From NCBI RefSeq assembly GCF_040567655.1, contig NZ_JBEXAC010000002.1, positions 2,940,906 through 3,004,905 on the forward strand: 64,000 nt of DNA, in the 5' to 3' direction. The translations under genes were made by a program, and so were the position numbers. The stretch is from Chitinophaga sp. H8 (lineage in GTDB: Bacteria; Bacteroidota; Bacteroidia; Chitinophagales; Chitinophagaceae). A model generated the notes under the pieces. That model was not told the DNA's origin. It worked only from the letters and a program-made list of their open reading frames with translations, and did no database searches. Shown here piece by piece: positions 1-7,869 of this stretch (position 1 is the first letter of the stretch; each line of letters opens with the position of its first letter).

Positions 1-748
1 GAGCAGGTACATATGTCCGGTTAAATTGTTGTTCGTAATAGGCCAGCTCAGATTGAAAGCCATTAAGATATGCCGTGCGCAGCAGGTCCTGTTGTAATTG
101 CTCCGGAAGTTTTACACCATAGTAGCTGTTGTCTTTATTTTTAAGATAAAGATCAGCCGCATTGCGATAGGAAATAAATGCATCATTGATATGATGGGCG
201 CTTTCATAGATGATCCCTTGCAGGATCAGGGAAAAAGCGTCGTTGGAATACTTGTTTGCGTTATTGTTGCGCTGATCATTGAGTGCGTTGTTGCTGAGGG
301 TAATGCGCCGGGCTTCTACTACGGCATCTTCCGGCAGTCGGAGGTGCAGGTAGTTGATGGCCTTGTAGTAATGGATGAGCAGCTTTTCAAAATCCTCTCC
401 CCGGTATTGCTGCATGGCAGGGTTGGTGAGCAGTCCTACTGCCTGGTCCCATACACGATGGTAGCCGCTTTCCAGCAGGGAGTCTGCCGCATTGAGGTAT
501 TGGTTACTTGCAGTATAGTCGCCCATTAAAAAGGCGGTGCGGCCTTTTTCCAGGAGGAACAGCAATTTGTTCCGCTTGCGTTGCAGGTACTTGTTATGGT
601 CCAGGTCACGATCAGCAGCTTCATAGCTGCCCTGTGCCAGGTGCGTGTAATAGCTGGAGATCTTGCTATTGTAGGTTTGGCAGGAAACAAAAATGGACAT
701 TACTGCCGTTATAAGCAATGCCCATTTTTTGTTTAAATATTGGTTCAT
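1..748 (-). CDS. COG3014-like lipoprotein with TPR-like helices, 3' end cut by window edge
   Basis: Reading the minus strand from an ATG at 748 gives an open frame of 249 codons that runs off the left edge, so the C-terminus is missing. The N-terminus is a lipoprotein signal: basic start, hydrophobic stretch and a lipobox ending SIFVSC. The mature part is helical with TPR-like spacing (for example NKLLFLLEKGRTAFLMGDY). It resembles the COG3014 family, which often sits beside LpoB-like lipoproteins, and an LpoB-like gene lies 30 bp upstream here. The pairing supports the family call, but the biochemical role is unknown. Plus-strand frames over this stretch are shadows. Confidence 0.75.
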   Translation of the reverse strand, partial: MNQYLNKKWALLITAVMSIFVSCQTYNSKISSYYTHLAQGSYEAADRDLDHNKYLQRKRNKLLFLLEKGRTAFLMGDYTASNQYLNAADSLLESGYHRVWDQAVGLLTNPAMQQYRGEDFEKLLIHYYKAINYLHLRLPEDAVVEARRITLSNNALNDQRNNNANKYSNDAFSLILQGIIYESAHHINDAFISYRNAADLYLKNKDNSYYGVKLPEQLQQDLLRTAYLNGFQSELAYYEQQFNRTYVPA

Positions 749-777
749 CCGTTCTTCTGTTAGTCTAAAGCCTGTGC

Positions 778-1371
778 TTAGTTCTTTACATATTTGGCAA
801 TCTTTTTATTGCCTATCCATACTACTTCATTGCTTTGGATATCTGTGAGCTCCAGGTCTACCTGGTAGTACATTACTTTCTGCCGTTTGTGAGAATCCAC
901 AATGGAGTTGATGGAGCCTTGCAGGATATAATCTGCCCCTACTTCCAGTCCCCATTTTTTCATGGTAGACAGGGAAGCATTTTTCTGCTGATCGCCTCTT
1001 TCTCCACGAAGTTCTTCCCGTTTAGCGCCGCCCTGTACCAGCCTTACTTTCTGAGATGCGATAAAAGAGCGTTCCACATCTTTTACAAAAGTTTCTGCAT
1101 CAATGTGCTCATGGCTTTTATTAGCTACCAGGCCTACGATCACTACCGGTCTTTTATCGGAATGACGTTGCATAAAAGCACTCAGCCAGTTGTCGGCCAA
1201 TATATTGGTAGTCATGGTTTCTGCTACCAGTCTGGAATCGGTATTGTTCCACCGGCCACTTACATCTATTTGTTCGTTTTCGCTTACCCTGGTTACCTGG
1301 CGGCCACATCCGGCCAATAACAAACTACCGCATACAGCGCTGATAATAGCGGTTGCTCTGAGATTTAACAT
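778..1371 (-). CDS. LpoB-like penicillin-binding-protein activator lipoprotein
   Basis: 197 aa. The lipobox LLLAGC near residue 22 predicts an outer-membrane lipoprotein. The mature part carries features of the LpoB/COG3417 family: an N-terminal stretch around NNTDSRLVAETMT, then RPVVIVGLVANKSHEHIDAE, and a C-terminal half with GADYILQGSINSI and a strand-rich end. In enterobacteria LpoB stimulates the bifunctional synthase PBP1B; whether the Bacteroidota homologue does this is not known. It is followed in the same direction by the COG3014-like gene after about 29 bp, so the two are probably co-transcribed. Confidence 0.75.
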   Translation of the reverse strand: MLNLRATAIISAVCGSLLLAGCGRQVTRVSENEQIDVSGRWNNTDSRLVAETMTTNILADNWLSAFMQRHSDKRPVVIVGLVANKSHEHIDAETFVKDVERSFIASQKVRLVQGGAKREELRGERGDQQKNASLSTMKKWGLEVGADYILQGSINSIVDSHKRQKVMYYQVDLELTDIQSNEVVWIGNKKIAKYVKN

Positions 1372-1458
1372 GAATCCTGTTTTTTGAATAATGTTGTGAT
1401 GGTATAACCGGCAGGCGTAATGGGGGGCCTGCCGGGAGATTAGAATGGCGATAAATAC

Positions 1459-1860
1459 TTAATGAAAGAGGCTATACAAACCCAATGCTACAGAGGTCAG
1501 TGTCAGGTATTCTACCCATCCTGTACCGGTAAATCCACTGTAATACGACCGGCCATATCCGTACCGGTGGTAAGGGCGGTAATAAGGAGCATCCCCGAAG
1601 ACAGCTCTTTGCATACGTCTTTCCTGGCGCCATTCCCGGCGCTGGTCTTTCCGCTCCTGCTTCAGTTGCAAAAAGTCATATGCTTTATAAGTTTGCTGTA
1701 CGGTAGTACCATGTGTTTGTGTCAGGGAGTCGGAGAGCAGCATATAGTGCTGCCTGCTTTCCTGGCTGGCGGGGTTTTGATCAGTCATTTTTTCCTGGGC
1801 AACAGCCGTGCGGGTGGCAGCGGATACAAGGAGCAGTAAGGCGAAATATTTAAGTCCCAT
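1459..1860 (-). CDS. small secreted protein, function unknown
   Basis: 133 aa with a clear Sec signal peptide (hydrophobic ALLLLVSAAT, likely cut after TAVAQ). The middle is strongly basic (QERKDQRREWRQERRMQR) and is followed by a Tyr/Arg/Gly-rich stretch (YYRPYHRYGYGRSYY). The last 25 residues are hydrophobic. No family is recognised. The same-strand lipoprotein genes begin 88 bp downstream, so it may be the first gene of that operon. Confidence 0.6.
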   Translation of the reverse strand: MGLKYFALLLLVSAATRTAVAQEKMTDQNPASQESRQHYMLLSDSLTQTHGTTVQQTYKAYDFLQLKQERKDQRREWRQERRMQRAVFGDAPYYRPYHRYGYGRSYYSGFTGTGWVEYLTLTSVALGLYSLFH

Positions 1861-2003
1861 ATAAATAATTTTTAACCGGCAACGTGTAAAAGAGCCTCCA
1901 TTGCTGCGGTGTTATTTATATGACGTGCGCAAAAAACGGTACCCCCATAGGGGAATAAAAAAAATCTTTCCTTACCAGACAACAGCATTTCTCCATGTTC
2001 AAA

Positions 2004-2040
2004 AAAGGGGGCCATCACCTGATCGGTGATGGCCCCCTTT
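2004..2040 (-). terminator. Rho-independent terminator of the cysteine desulfurase gene
   Basis: Perfect 16-bp inverted repeat (2004-2019 and 2025-2040) with a 5-nt loop and a G+C-rich stem (GGGGGCCATCACC). On the minus strand it is followed by a run of Ts (plus-strand A run at about 2001-2006). It lies 21 bp past the stop codon of the cysteine desulfurase. Confidence 0.85.
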
Positions 2041-2060
2041 AGTTTTTTGGTATATAGTGA

Positions 2061-3188
2061 TTACATTAATTCTTTCAGTTTGGCGATAACGGTATCTACT
2101 TCTGCTTTGGTATTATTTTTACAGAAGGAGAAACGTACGGCAATCTGGTTAGGATTGCTGTTGATGGCGCGGATAACGTGCGAGCCGGCATCAGCGCCGG
2201 AAGTACACGCACTGCCACCGGAAGCGCAAACACCGTTGATGTCCATGTTAAACAGGATCATTTCAGTCTTTTCCGATTTCGGGAAGGATACGTTGAGTAC
2301 GGTATACAGGCTGCGTCCGTGGAGGTCGCCATTGAAGGTAACGCCTGGAATTTCTTTTTCCAGCCGTTCTGCCATGTACATCCTTACTTCGTTAATATGT
2401 TTGCTGTGTGCTTCGTGGTGGGTAGTAGCCAGTTCCAAAGCTTTGGCAAAGCCTACAATACCATAAAGGTTTTCTGTACCGGCGCGCATGTTGCGTTCCT
2501 GGCTGCCTCCCTGGATGAATGGTTTTATTTTTACATTTTCATTGATGTACAGGATCCCTACGCCTTTAGGACCATGAAACTTATGACCCGCCCCGGTAAT
2601 AAAATGAACAGGGGTATTGCGCAGGTCAAAAGGGTAGTGCCCTACTGTTTGTACGGTATCGGAATGGAAAATGGCGTCAAATTCCTTGCACAGATTACCC
2701 ACAGCAAAAATATCCAGGAGGTTACCGATTTCATTGTTGGCATGCATTAGGGTAACCAGGCATTTCTCTCCTGCATTTGCCAGCAGTTCACGCAGGTGTT
2801 CCATATCTATGTGACCATCCGGCAGGATTCTTACGTAAGACAGTCCCACACCCTGGCTGCAATGCAGGTGTTCTACCGTATGCAGGGTAGCGTGGTGTTC
2901 AATGGGTGAAGAGATGATGTGTTTGCATCCCAGGTCAGTAATCGCTGCATTAATAGCGGTATTGCTGCTTTCTGTACCACCGGAAGTAAAGAAGATTTCT
3001 CCCGGATGTGCATTTAATGTTTTGGCTACCAGTTTGCGGGCATTTTCAATGCCTAATCTTGATTCCCGGCCGTAAGAATAGATGGAGGATGGGTTACCGA
3101 ACTTTTCGGTGAGGTAGGGCATCATGGCATCCAGCACGGCTGGGTCCAGCGATGTCGTAGCTGCGTTATCGAAATATACTCTTTCCAA
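2061..3188 (-). CDS. cysteine desulfurase (NifS/IscS family)
   Basis: 375 aa, PLP-dependent class V aminotransferase fold. It should take sulfur from L-cysteine as an enzyme persulfide and pass it to Fe-S cluster or thio-cofactor assembly. Visible motifs: FDNAATTSLDP at the N-terminus, FTSGGTESSN at about 68-77, HANNEIGN at about 149-156, the PLP lysine in GAGHKFHGPKG (K203), and the mobile-loop cysteine in SGGSACTSG (C328). Length and motif order fit the family. No scaffold (IscU/SufU) gene is adjacent, so the partner cannot be named. A strong terminator follows. Confidence 0.93.
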   Translation of the reverse strand: MERVYFDNAATTSLDPAVLDAMMPYLTEKFGNPSSIYSYGRESRLGIENARKLVAKTLNAHPGEIFFTSGGTESSNTAINAAITDLGCKHIISSPIEHHATLHTVEHLHCSQGVGLSYVRILPDGHIDMEHLRELLANAGEKCLVTLMHANNEIGNLLDIFAVGNLCKEFDAIFHSDTVQTVGHYPFDLRNTPVHFITGAGHKFHGPKGVGILYINENVKIKPFIQGGSQERNMRAGTENLYGIVGFAKALELATTHHEAHSKHINEVRMYMAERLEKEIPGVTFNGDLHGRSLYTVLNVSFPKSEKTEMILFNMDINGVCASGGSACTSGADAGSHVIRAINSNPNQIAVRFSFCKNNTKAEVDTVIAKLKELM

Positions 3189-3213
3189 TGTGAAGGTTTG
3201 GTTTTTGATATAA

Positions 3214-3244
3214 AAAAATCACGATGCGCTAAAAGCGTCACAAA
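3214..3244 (-). promoter_or_regulatory. possible Bacteroidota-type promoter of cysteine desulfurase
   Basis: On the minus strand a TTTG (plus 3241-3244) is separated by 19 nt from TGATTTTT (plus 3214-3221), a partial match to the TTTG-N19-TAnnTTTG pattern of the Bacteroidota primary sigma factor. The A at the second -7 position is missing. It lies 26-56 nt upstream of the start codon. Confidence 0.35.
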
Positions 3245-3350
3245 TGTCCTGCTTTTTTTCCGAAAAATAAAAGAGGAATTGCGTAAATCCGCCACCGGCG
3301 TATATTACACAATTCCTATAGGCTGTAAGGTTGAGTAGCTTTAGAGGGCT

Positions 3351-4256
3351 TTAACTATGCCATGGTAAGGTAATCCACGGGCTTTTTGGGTGGGTGAGCA
3401 GTACCTGCATACCTGTCAGCATGGCATCTAAATCGGTACCATCTGTACCATTCCATACACAGCGGGCAAACTGGTAGGAGATAGACAGTTGTTTCCAGGA
3501 GGTATACATTTTGCGGATATTGGGCACACAAGCCATGATCAGGGCGAGGGCTTCTTCCCGGGAGATATATCCGGCATCAAATCCGCCACGGGCCAGGTTG
3601 ATCACACGGGCATAGTCCCAGATCAGCATATCCGGTTGTGTGTCCTGGTCAATCACCTGTTTTTCCCGGAAAAGCTCCAGTGCATCACGCATATTGCGGA
3701 GTTTCTCCATATAATCTGCCTCTTCCAGTTTGTTGGCCGCCACATATTCCCGGATAAATTCCTTGCTTTCCTTGATAGAAACGGTATTGATTGCCTGCCA
3801 GATGGTATCATATGCAATGCGGTGCCCTTCATTAAACAGCCAGGTAGTGGTTTCCAGCAGCTCTTCCTTACTATCAATGTCCCACCAGGTGGATAACAGC
3901 TGCCGGCAGTCCTGTTTGCTGAGGCCGGTGGTCAGATCATTCAGATATTGCCCGTTCTGGAAAGCCAGGTCCGCCCCACAGGCTACGGCCCATTGCTCCT
4001 CGGTAGTGAGTGTGCTGGGGTCGGTCAGTTCAATATCTTCCGGTACTTCATGGCCTTCGTCAGCGCCGGTTTCTCCGGTAAACAGCTGGTTAAACTGCTG
4101 TATATTTTGCCCAAACTGGTTGAGCTGCTGCATCCATTCGTTAGACATATTCATGGATTGGGCCATCTGCTGCCGGTACATGGCGATCATTTCCTCACTC
4201 AATCCCATGGCTTTTAAAGACTGTAAATATTGCTCAATGGCGTTTTCCTGATTCAT
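3351..4256 (-). CDS. DUF1266 domain protein
   Basis: 301 aa without a signal peptide. The first 75 residues are Gln/Met/Asn-rich and probably helical or disordered. The DUF1266 domain starts near residue 85 (EEQWAVACGADLAFQNGQ) and includes STWWDIDSKEELLETTTWLF, NEGHR, the aromatic WDYARVINLARGG and CVWNGTDGTDLD near the end. The molecular function of DUF1266 is unknown; enterobacterial members are YbeR/YbeU-like. It stands alone behind its own promoter-like site. Confidence 0.75.
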   Translation of the reverse strand: MNQENAIEQYLQSLKAMGLSEEMIAMYRQQMAQSMNMSNEWMQQLNQFGQNIQQFNQLFTGETGADEGHEVPEDIELTDPSTLTTEEQWAVACGADLAFQNGQYLNDLTTGLSKQDCRQLLSTWWDIDSKEELLETTTWLFNEGHRIAYDTIWQAINTVSIKESKEFIREYVAANKLEEADYMEKLRNMRDALELFREKQVIDQDTQPDMLIWDYARVINLARGGFDAGYISREEALALIMACVPNIRKMYTSWKQLSISYQFARCVWNGTDGTDLDAMLTGMQVLLTHPKSPWITLPWHS

Positions 4257-4293
4257 GTAGCATTCGGGTTAATGGGTTAAAATCTTAAAGTAC

Positions 4294-4324
4294 CCAATTT
4301 ACAGCATATGCTCAAAGTGGCAAA
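4294..4324 (-). promoter_or_regulatory. Bacteroidota-type promoter upstream of the DUF1266 gene
   Basis: On the minus strand TTTG (plus 4321-4324) is followed after exactly 19 nt by TAAATTGG (plus 4294-4301). This is one base off TAnnTTTG with the standard spacing. The predicted transcript start is some 30 nt before the ATG at 4256. Confidence 0.5.
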
Positions 4325-4390
4325 ATCAGGGAATACCTGTCATAATCCTATGATGAAAGGGGGAATAGCGCCAGAAACTTTAAGAGAAAC

Positions 4391-4504
4391 CCAGATATAT
4401 CCCATGCATATTCCGGAGATATCCCGTAGATATCCCGACCAGATACATTGTCGGGATATCTACGGGATATATACGGGACATATACGGGACATATACGGGA
4501 TATC
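4391..4504. repeat. 11-bp tandem repeats with a long hairpin in a 439-bp non-coding stretch
   Basis: The gap 4257-4695 contains no credible gene. Its core is a perfect inverted repeat with 21-bp arms (4419-4439 and 4450-4470) and a 10-nt loop. From 4461 the right arm runs into four tandem copies of an 11-bp unit TACGGGAYATM (4461, 4472, 4483, 4494). Degenerate copies on the opposite strand extend left to about 4391 (GATATATCCC, GATATCCCG). The 11-bp period is close to one helical turn. It may be a protein-binding array or a structured repeat; the sequence alone does not tell. Confidence 0.85.
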
Positions 4505-4695
4505 CCTATGCAAACGTAGGCCCATGGCAGAAATTGGGTCTAGTCCTGGTATAGGTTTACACCTTTTGTTAATAAATCCTGATTGTAGTTTACAACCAGG
4601 TGATTTAATCCTGTATTTGGTTTACGGATTTGTTATTGGCGCTTGGTCTGGCACTGACTTTTCCGAAAGTCTTACCTTTATCCAAAAGAAAAGAC

Positions 4696-5550
4696 ATGAG
4701 GATAGCATTTTTAGGCATGGGCCTCTTAGGTTCCAATTTTGTCAGGGCGATGATCAGCAAGGGGGAGGAAGTGCAGGTATGGAACCGTACAGCAGCCAAA
4801 GCAACAGCATTGGAAGCTGATGGGGCCAAAGCATTTAGTAATATAGTAGATGCAGTGAGCGGTGCCGACAGGGTGCATCTTACCCTGAAAGACGATGGCA
4901 CGGTAAATGAAGTGCTGGAGATGGCAGCAGCCGGATTAAAGCCGGGGGCTGTTATTATAGATCATACCACCACTTCGGTGGAGGGGGCCATACAAAGAAC
5001 CCGGGAATGGCAGCAGCGGGGATTTACTTATCAGCATGCGCCTGTGTTTATGGGTCCTCCAAATGCGCTGGCCAGCACTGGCTTTATGCTGGTATCTGGT
5101 GATCAGGGAGTGATTGCCCGATTGGAGCCAGCTTTGTCAAAAATGACAGGCAAGGTGATCAATTTTGGTCCGGAAACGGGCCGGGCCGCAGGCATGAAGC
5201 TGATAGGCAACTCTTTCCTGGTGAGCCTTACCGCAGGGCTGGCAGATACTTTATCGCTGGCCAAAGCGATGGAAATCCCCATTCCGGAAGTAGCTTCCTT
5301 ATTTACCTCCTGGAATCCTGGTAATATGCTGGCACAACGGCTGCAAAGAATGAGTGCCGGCGGACAGATCGAACCTTCCTGGGAGCTGAATATGGCGCGG
5401 AAGGATACCGGACTATTTATAGCTGCTGCCCAGAAAGGAGGCGCCCACCTGGCTGTATTGCCAGCGATAGCTGCCGAAATGGACCGCTGGATAGCCAAAG
5501 GACATGGTAGTGACGACTGGACCGTAATAGGGAAAGAGGCGGTGTCATAA
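4696..5550 (+). CDS. NAD(P)-dependent 3-hydroxyisobutyrate dehydrogenase-like oxidoreductase
   Basis: 284 aa from the ATG at 4696, which starts directly at the Rossmann motif (MRIAFLGMGLLGSNFVRAM); the 22 codons upstream in the same frame look non-coding. Family features: GxGxxG near residue 7, VWNRTAAKA after strand 2, the substrate loop DHTTTSVEGA near residue 100, GRAAGMKLIGNS with the catalytic Lys, and a C-terminal helical domain with ELNMARKDTGLFI. The family oxidises or reduces beta-hydroxy acids; the substrate cannot be assigned. It is the only plus-strand gene between two minus-strand groups. Confidence 0.85.
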   Translation: MRIAFLGMGLLGSNFVRAMISKGEEVQVWNRTAAKATALEADGAKAFSNIVDAVSGADRVHLTLKDDGTVNEVLEMAAAGLKPGAVIIDHTTTSVEGAIQRTREWQQRGFTYQHAPVFMGPPNALASTGFMLVSGDQGVIARLEPALSKMTGKVINFGPETGRAAGMKLIGNSFLVSLTAGLADTLSLAKAMEIPIPEVASLFTSWNPGNMLAQRLQRMSAGGQIEPSWELNMARKDTGLFIAAAQKGGAHLAVLPAIAAEMDRWIAKGHGSDDWTVIGKEAVS

Positions 5551-5556
5551 AAGGAG
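5551..5556 (+). promoter_or_regulatory. Shine-Dalgarno site AAGGAG for the 34-aa ORF
   Basis: AAGGAG directly follows the TAA of the dehydrogenase and sits 10 nt before the ATG at 5567. Strong Shine-Dalgarno sites are uncommon in Bacteroidota, so this one supports translation of the short ORF. Confidence 0.5.
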
Positions 5557-5566
5557 ATTAATTTCC

Positions 5567-5671
5567 ATGACAAAGAGAGCACTTAGGAGGGATCAGGAGG
5601 TTATTATTAAACTGGTAATTGCGCTTGATGTTGAGATGTATCAGTTTTTTCCACAAAGGATTGAAAAATGA
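5567..5671 (+). CDS. 34-aa small ORF, translationally coupled to the next gene
   Basis: ATG at 5567, TGA at 5669-5671. The stop overlaps the start of the 228-aa gene as ATGA, the usual geometry of translational coupling, and a good Shine-Dalgarno precedes it. The peptide begins MTKRALRRDQ, has a hydrophobic centre (VIIKLVIALDV) and ends QFFPQRIEK. No homologue is recognised. It may be a genuine small protein, a leader peptide, or the tail of a decayed gene. Confidence 0.45.
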   Translation: MTKRALRRDQEVIIKLVIALDVEMYQFFPQRIEK

Positions 5672-6354
5672 ATGCTACACTATTCTCTAATAATATACCG
5701 CTTGGCACTATATTGCTTAAAGTCGAAGATGAATCTATGAATGTGGTAGGAGGTATACTGAGACCCAATGAGCATTACCTGGGTATGCAGCCCATTTTTC
5801 GTCGTGCCAATGGGCTATTTACGGATGAACTAATAGCATTAAATCTTGTTGTTCAACTGGAGAATAGATGTTATTTAATTCCAGAGGGCGGGCTTTCTAT
5901 TTACGACCTGGTGGAGTTTCCAGATGAAATATCCCTGTCCGTGGTGGCAATTCAGCGACATGCAATGGATGTGTTTTTCCTTTCATCACAGCCCTTATCT
6001 TTTCTTAAAGAACCTTGGTATCCTATTGATATAGACCAGAAGATAAGGTATGAAGCTGAATTAGATAATGAAATGGGGAAAAGTATAACGATTGCGGATA
6101 AAACTTATGTGTCCGCAGAAAAGCATACACTATCCCAGTTTACCCGTCATGCATATGCCTGTTTTGGTCCTAACGATGATGTGCTATTTTATATTTCAAA
6201 TAAAGAGGAGTCTTCACCTACTTTTGCAGTAGTTCATTTGACATGGAAACAAGGAGTTGAAATTTCAGCTAAATATCCAATTACTACATACTATAGTGAT
6301 TTTGACGAGTTCTCGATAAAAAGAATGAATGTAGATCATCTTGAGTGGGATTGA
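5668..6354 (+). CDS. hypothetical protein, immunity-protein-like
   Basis: 228 aa, soluble, no signal peptide. No confident family. The C-terminus carries a pattern (FAVVHLTWKQGVE, then a Tyr-rich TTYYSDFDEF) that I associate with small cytoplasmic proteins found near polymorphic toxins. It lies beside a Sel1-repeat gene and a SUKH-family gene in an A+T-rich patch, which fits an orphan immunity role, but that is inference from context. It overlaps the preceding 34-aa ORF by 4 bp. Confidence 0.6.
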   Translation: MNATLFSNNIPLGTILLKVEDESMNVVGGILRPNEHYLGMQPIFRRANGLFTDELIALNLVVQLENRCYLIPEGGLSIYDLVEFPDEISLSVVAIQRHAMDVFFLSSQPLSFLKEPWYPIDIDQKIRYEAELDNEMGKSITIADKTYVSAEKHTLSQFTRHAYACFGPNDDVLFYISNKEESSPTFAVVHLTWKQGVEISAKYPITTYYSDFDEFSIKRMNVDHLEWD

Positions 6355-6363
6355 GGGATATCG

Positions 6364-6966
6364 CTAATGTTTCTTCAATTGTTTTTTTGCTTCTTTGTGT
6401 CCCAGGGCTTTGGCTTTTTCAAAATAATGTTTGGCCCAACGGTCTGACTGAGATACGCCATCTCCATATTTAAAACAAAGTCCAAGATTGTAAAGTGCTT
6501 TCGGATCGCTTTTGCGTGCAGCTTTTTTATACCAATGGATCGCTTTTTTATGATCTTCTTTAACGCCATGACCATAGAAGTAAGAATAGCCCAGGTCTCT
6601 TTCTGCTTCCGTGTCTCCTTGTTTGGCAGATAATGTATACCATTTAACAGCTTTCTTATAGTCGAGGGCAACGAATTCTCCATGTGCGTAGAAAAAGCCG
6701 ATGTTGTATTGGGCTTCTCTATGCCCCTGGTTGGCCGCTTTGAGATACCATTTAAATGCTTCGCCAACATCTTTCTGAACGCCATTACCATGATCATAAC
6801 AAGTACCTAAGTAGAATTGTGCTCTCTTATGCCCGCTGGCAGCGGCTGAATACCAATGCGCAGCAATTTTTTTCCAACTCTTTTTCCCGGAAGCTGTTTC
6901 AAAAGCCAAAGAATAACCCAAGAGAAACTGCCTGTTTTGTTCGGCTTTTCTAAGTAATTGTTTCAT
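6364..6966 (-). CDS. Sel1-like repeat protein
   Basis: 200 aa with about four to five Sel1/TPR-like repeats of roughly 36 residues: AAHWYSAAASGHKRAQFYLG, then FKWYLKAANQGHREAQYNIG, VKWYTLSAKQGDTEAERDLG, IHWYKKAARKSDPKALYNLG and a partial last repeat. There is no signal peptide, so it is probably a cytoplasmic adaptor-like solenoid. Its stop lies 9 bp from the stop of the convergent 228-aa gene. Codon use is A+T-richer than in the surrounding housekeeping genes. Confidence 0.85.
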   Translation of the reverse strand: MKQLLRKAEQNRQFLLGYSLAFETASGKKSWKKIAAHWYSAAASGHKRAQFYLGTCYDHGNGVQKDVGEAFKWYLKAANQGHREAQYNIGFFYAHGEFVALDYKKAVKWYTLSAKQGDTEAERDLGYSYFYGHGVKEDHKKAIHWYKKAARKSDPKALYNLGLCFKYGDGVSQSDRWAKHYFEKAKALGHKEAKKQLKKH

Positions 6967-7128
6967 GGTTATTGAGCATTTTTGATGAAATAGAAGCGCC
7001 TACAGGCTTAACCAGTAGATATTGTACGCAATGTTAAGATAATGAATAATCGACAGAGGTAGTCATATGCGGGGTAGCAAGAGACCCGGATGAAATGATA
7101 AAGTATAAATTTGTAGAGCAATAAGTAA

Positions 7129-7545
7129 TCAGTACAATAACTTATTATCTGCATTAATTAGTTCGATCGCTTTTTTGAAGGACGATGTCAGAAACTGAGC
7201 CCCATATTGATCCACTTGCTTAAATACACCTGTTTCGTTTTTCAGGAATCCATATGTAGCACTATTGATTAAGTAGTCAGCAAAGCCTATAAAGCTTTTA
7301 TCCTGGCTATCGGTATATTCACTAATAATCCGGTCAAGGGGCCAGATTGAAATCATATTACTTCGCCAATCAAAGTCTGTAAATCCATTTACTTGTAAGT
7401 AAAGTGTTTTGAATTCATCCGGGAATAGGTACCCCAACATTTTTTCGGTATCATTGATTTGTGCTGGAGACGCCCCCGGCCTTAATGTTATATTCTCTGT
7501 CTTCCATTGAAGAATAGTTGTTTCTACCCAGTTTTTCATTGTCAT
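7129..7545 (-). CDS. SMI1/KNR4 (SUKH-1) family protein, probable immunity protein
   Basis: 138 aa. It shows the SUKH-1 layout: helix 1, then RPGASPAQINDTEKMLGYLF with the conserved pattern that precedes PDEFKTLYLQVNGF, followed by the MISIWPLDRII strand-loop and FIGFADYLINSATYGF. Many bacterial SUKH-1 proteins neutralise contact-dependent or polymorphic toxins. No full-length toxin gene is adjacent, so this is an orphan. The start overlaps the stop of the upstream 63-codon frame (TAATG), so translation is likely coupled. A second ATG two codons downstream is also possible. Confidence 0.75.
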   Translation of the reverse strand: MTMKNWVETTILQWKTENITLRPGASPAQINDTEKMLGYLFPDEFKTLYLQVNGFTDFDWRSNMISIWPLDRIISEYTDSQDKSFIGFADYLINSATYGFLKNETGVFKQVDQYGAQFLTSSFKKAIELINADNKLLY

Positions 7546-7736
7546 TATAAGTCTAAGAAACGTATAATATTCTGGTTAATTTCAGCATGCTGTTGTGCAT
7601 TACCTTTCTCATCCATATCACCATGATTTGTATGAGGAAGGTACAGCCCGATAAAATAAGACAAAGGATTAACCTGGTAATAATGTGGGAACTCATCCTG
7701 GAGAAAAATTATTGTAGGAAATAAAAAACACCGCAA
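7545..7736 (-). pseudogene. possible C-terminal remnant upstream of the SUKH gene
   Basis: A 63-codon frame beginning at TTG 7736. The frame stays open to about 7781 without any ATG, which suggests the 3' end of a lost longer gene. It ends LPHTNHGDMDEKGNAQQH followed by INQNIIRFLDL, and its TAA overlaps the ATG of the SUKH gene. Coupling of a truncated frame to an immunity-type gene is what a toxin remnant would look like, but no toxin family is recognisable. It could also be a non-coding shadow. Confidence 0.35.
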
Positions 7737-7869
7737 TGATATTGTATGTTTTTGTATTGATAAACTAAAATATGCTACAACTTATCGTGAAGAGGTGAGG
7801 GGAAATAAGACCGGCACTATTCATGCCTGTTTACCAGGAACAAACAGCGCCGGCCATCAGCTATTTATC

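Noticed and set aside
98..529. 143-codon plus-strand frame at the left edge
   Set aside because: Antisense to the edge-truncated lipoprotein gene, whose minus-strand frame is open for 249 codons and has a lipobox.
4308..4820. 170-codon plus-strand frame across the 11-bp repeats
   Set aside because: Its product is largely translated repeat and it runs into the dehydrogenase gene in another frame.
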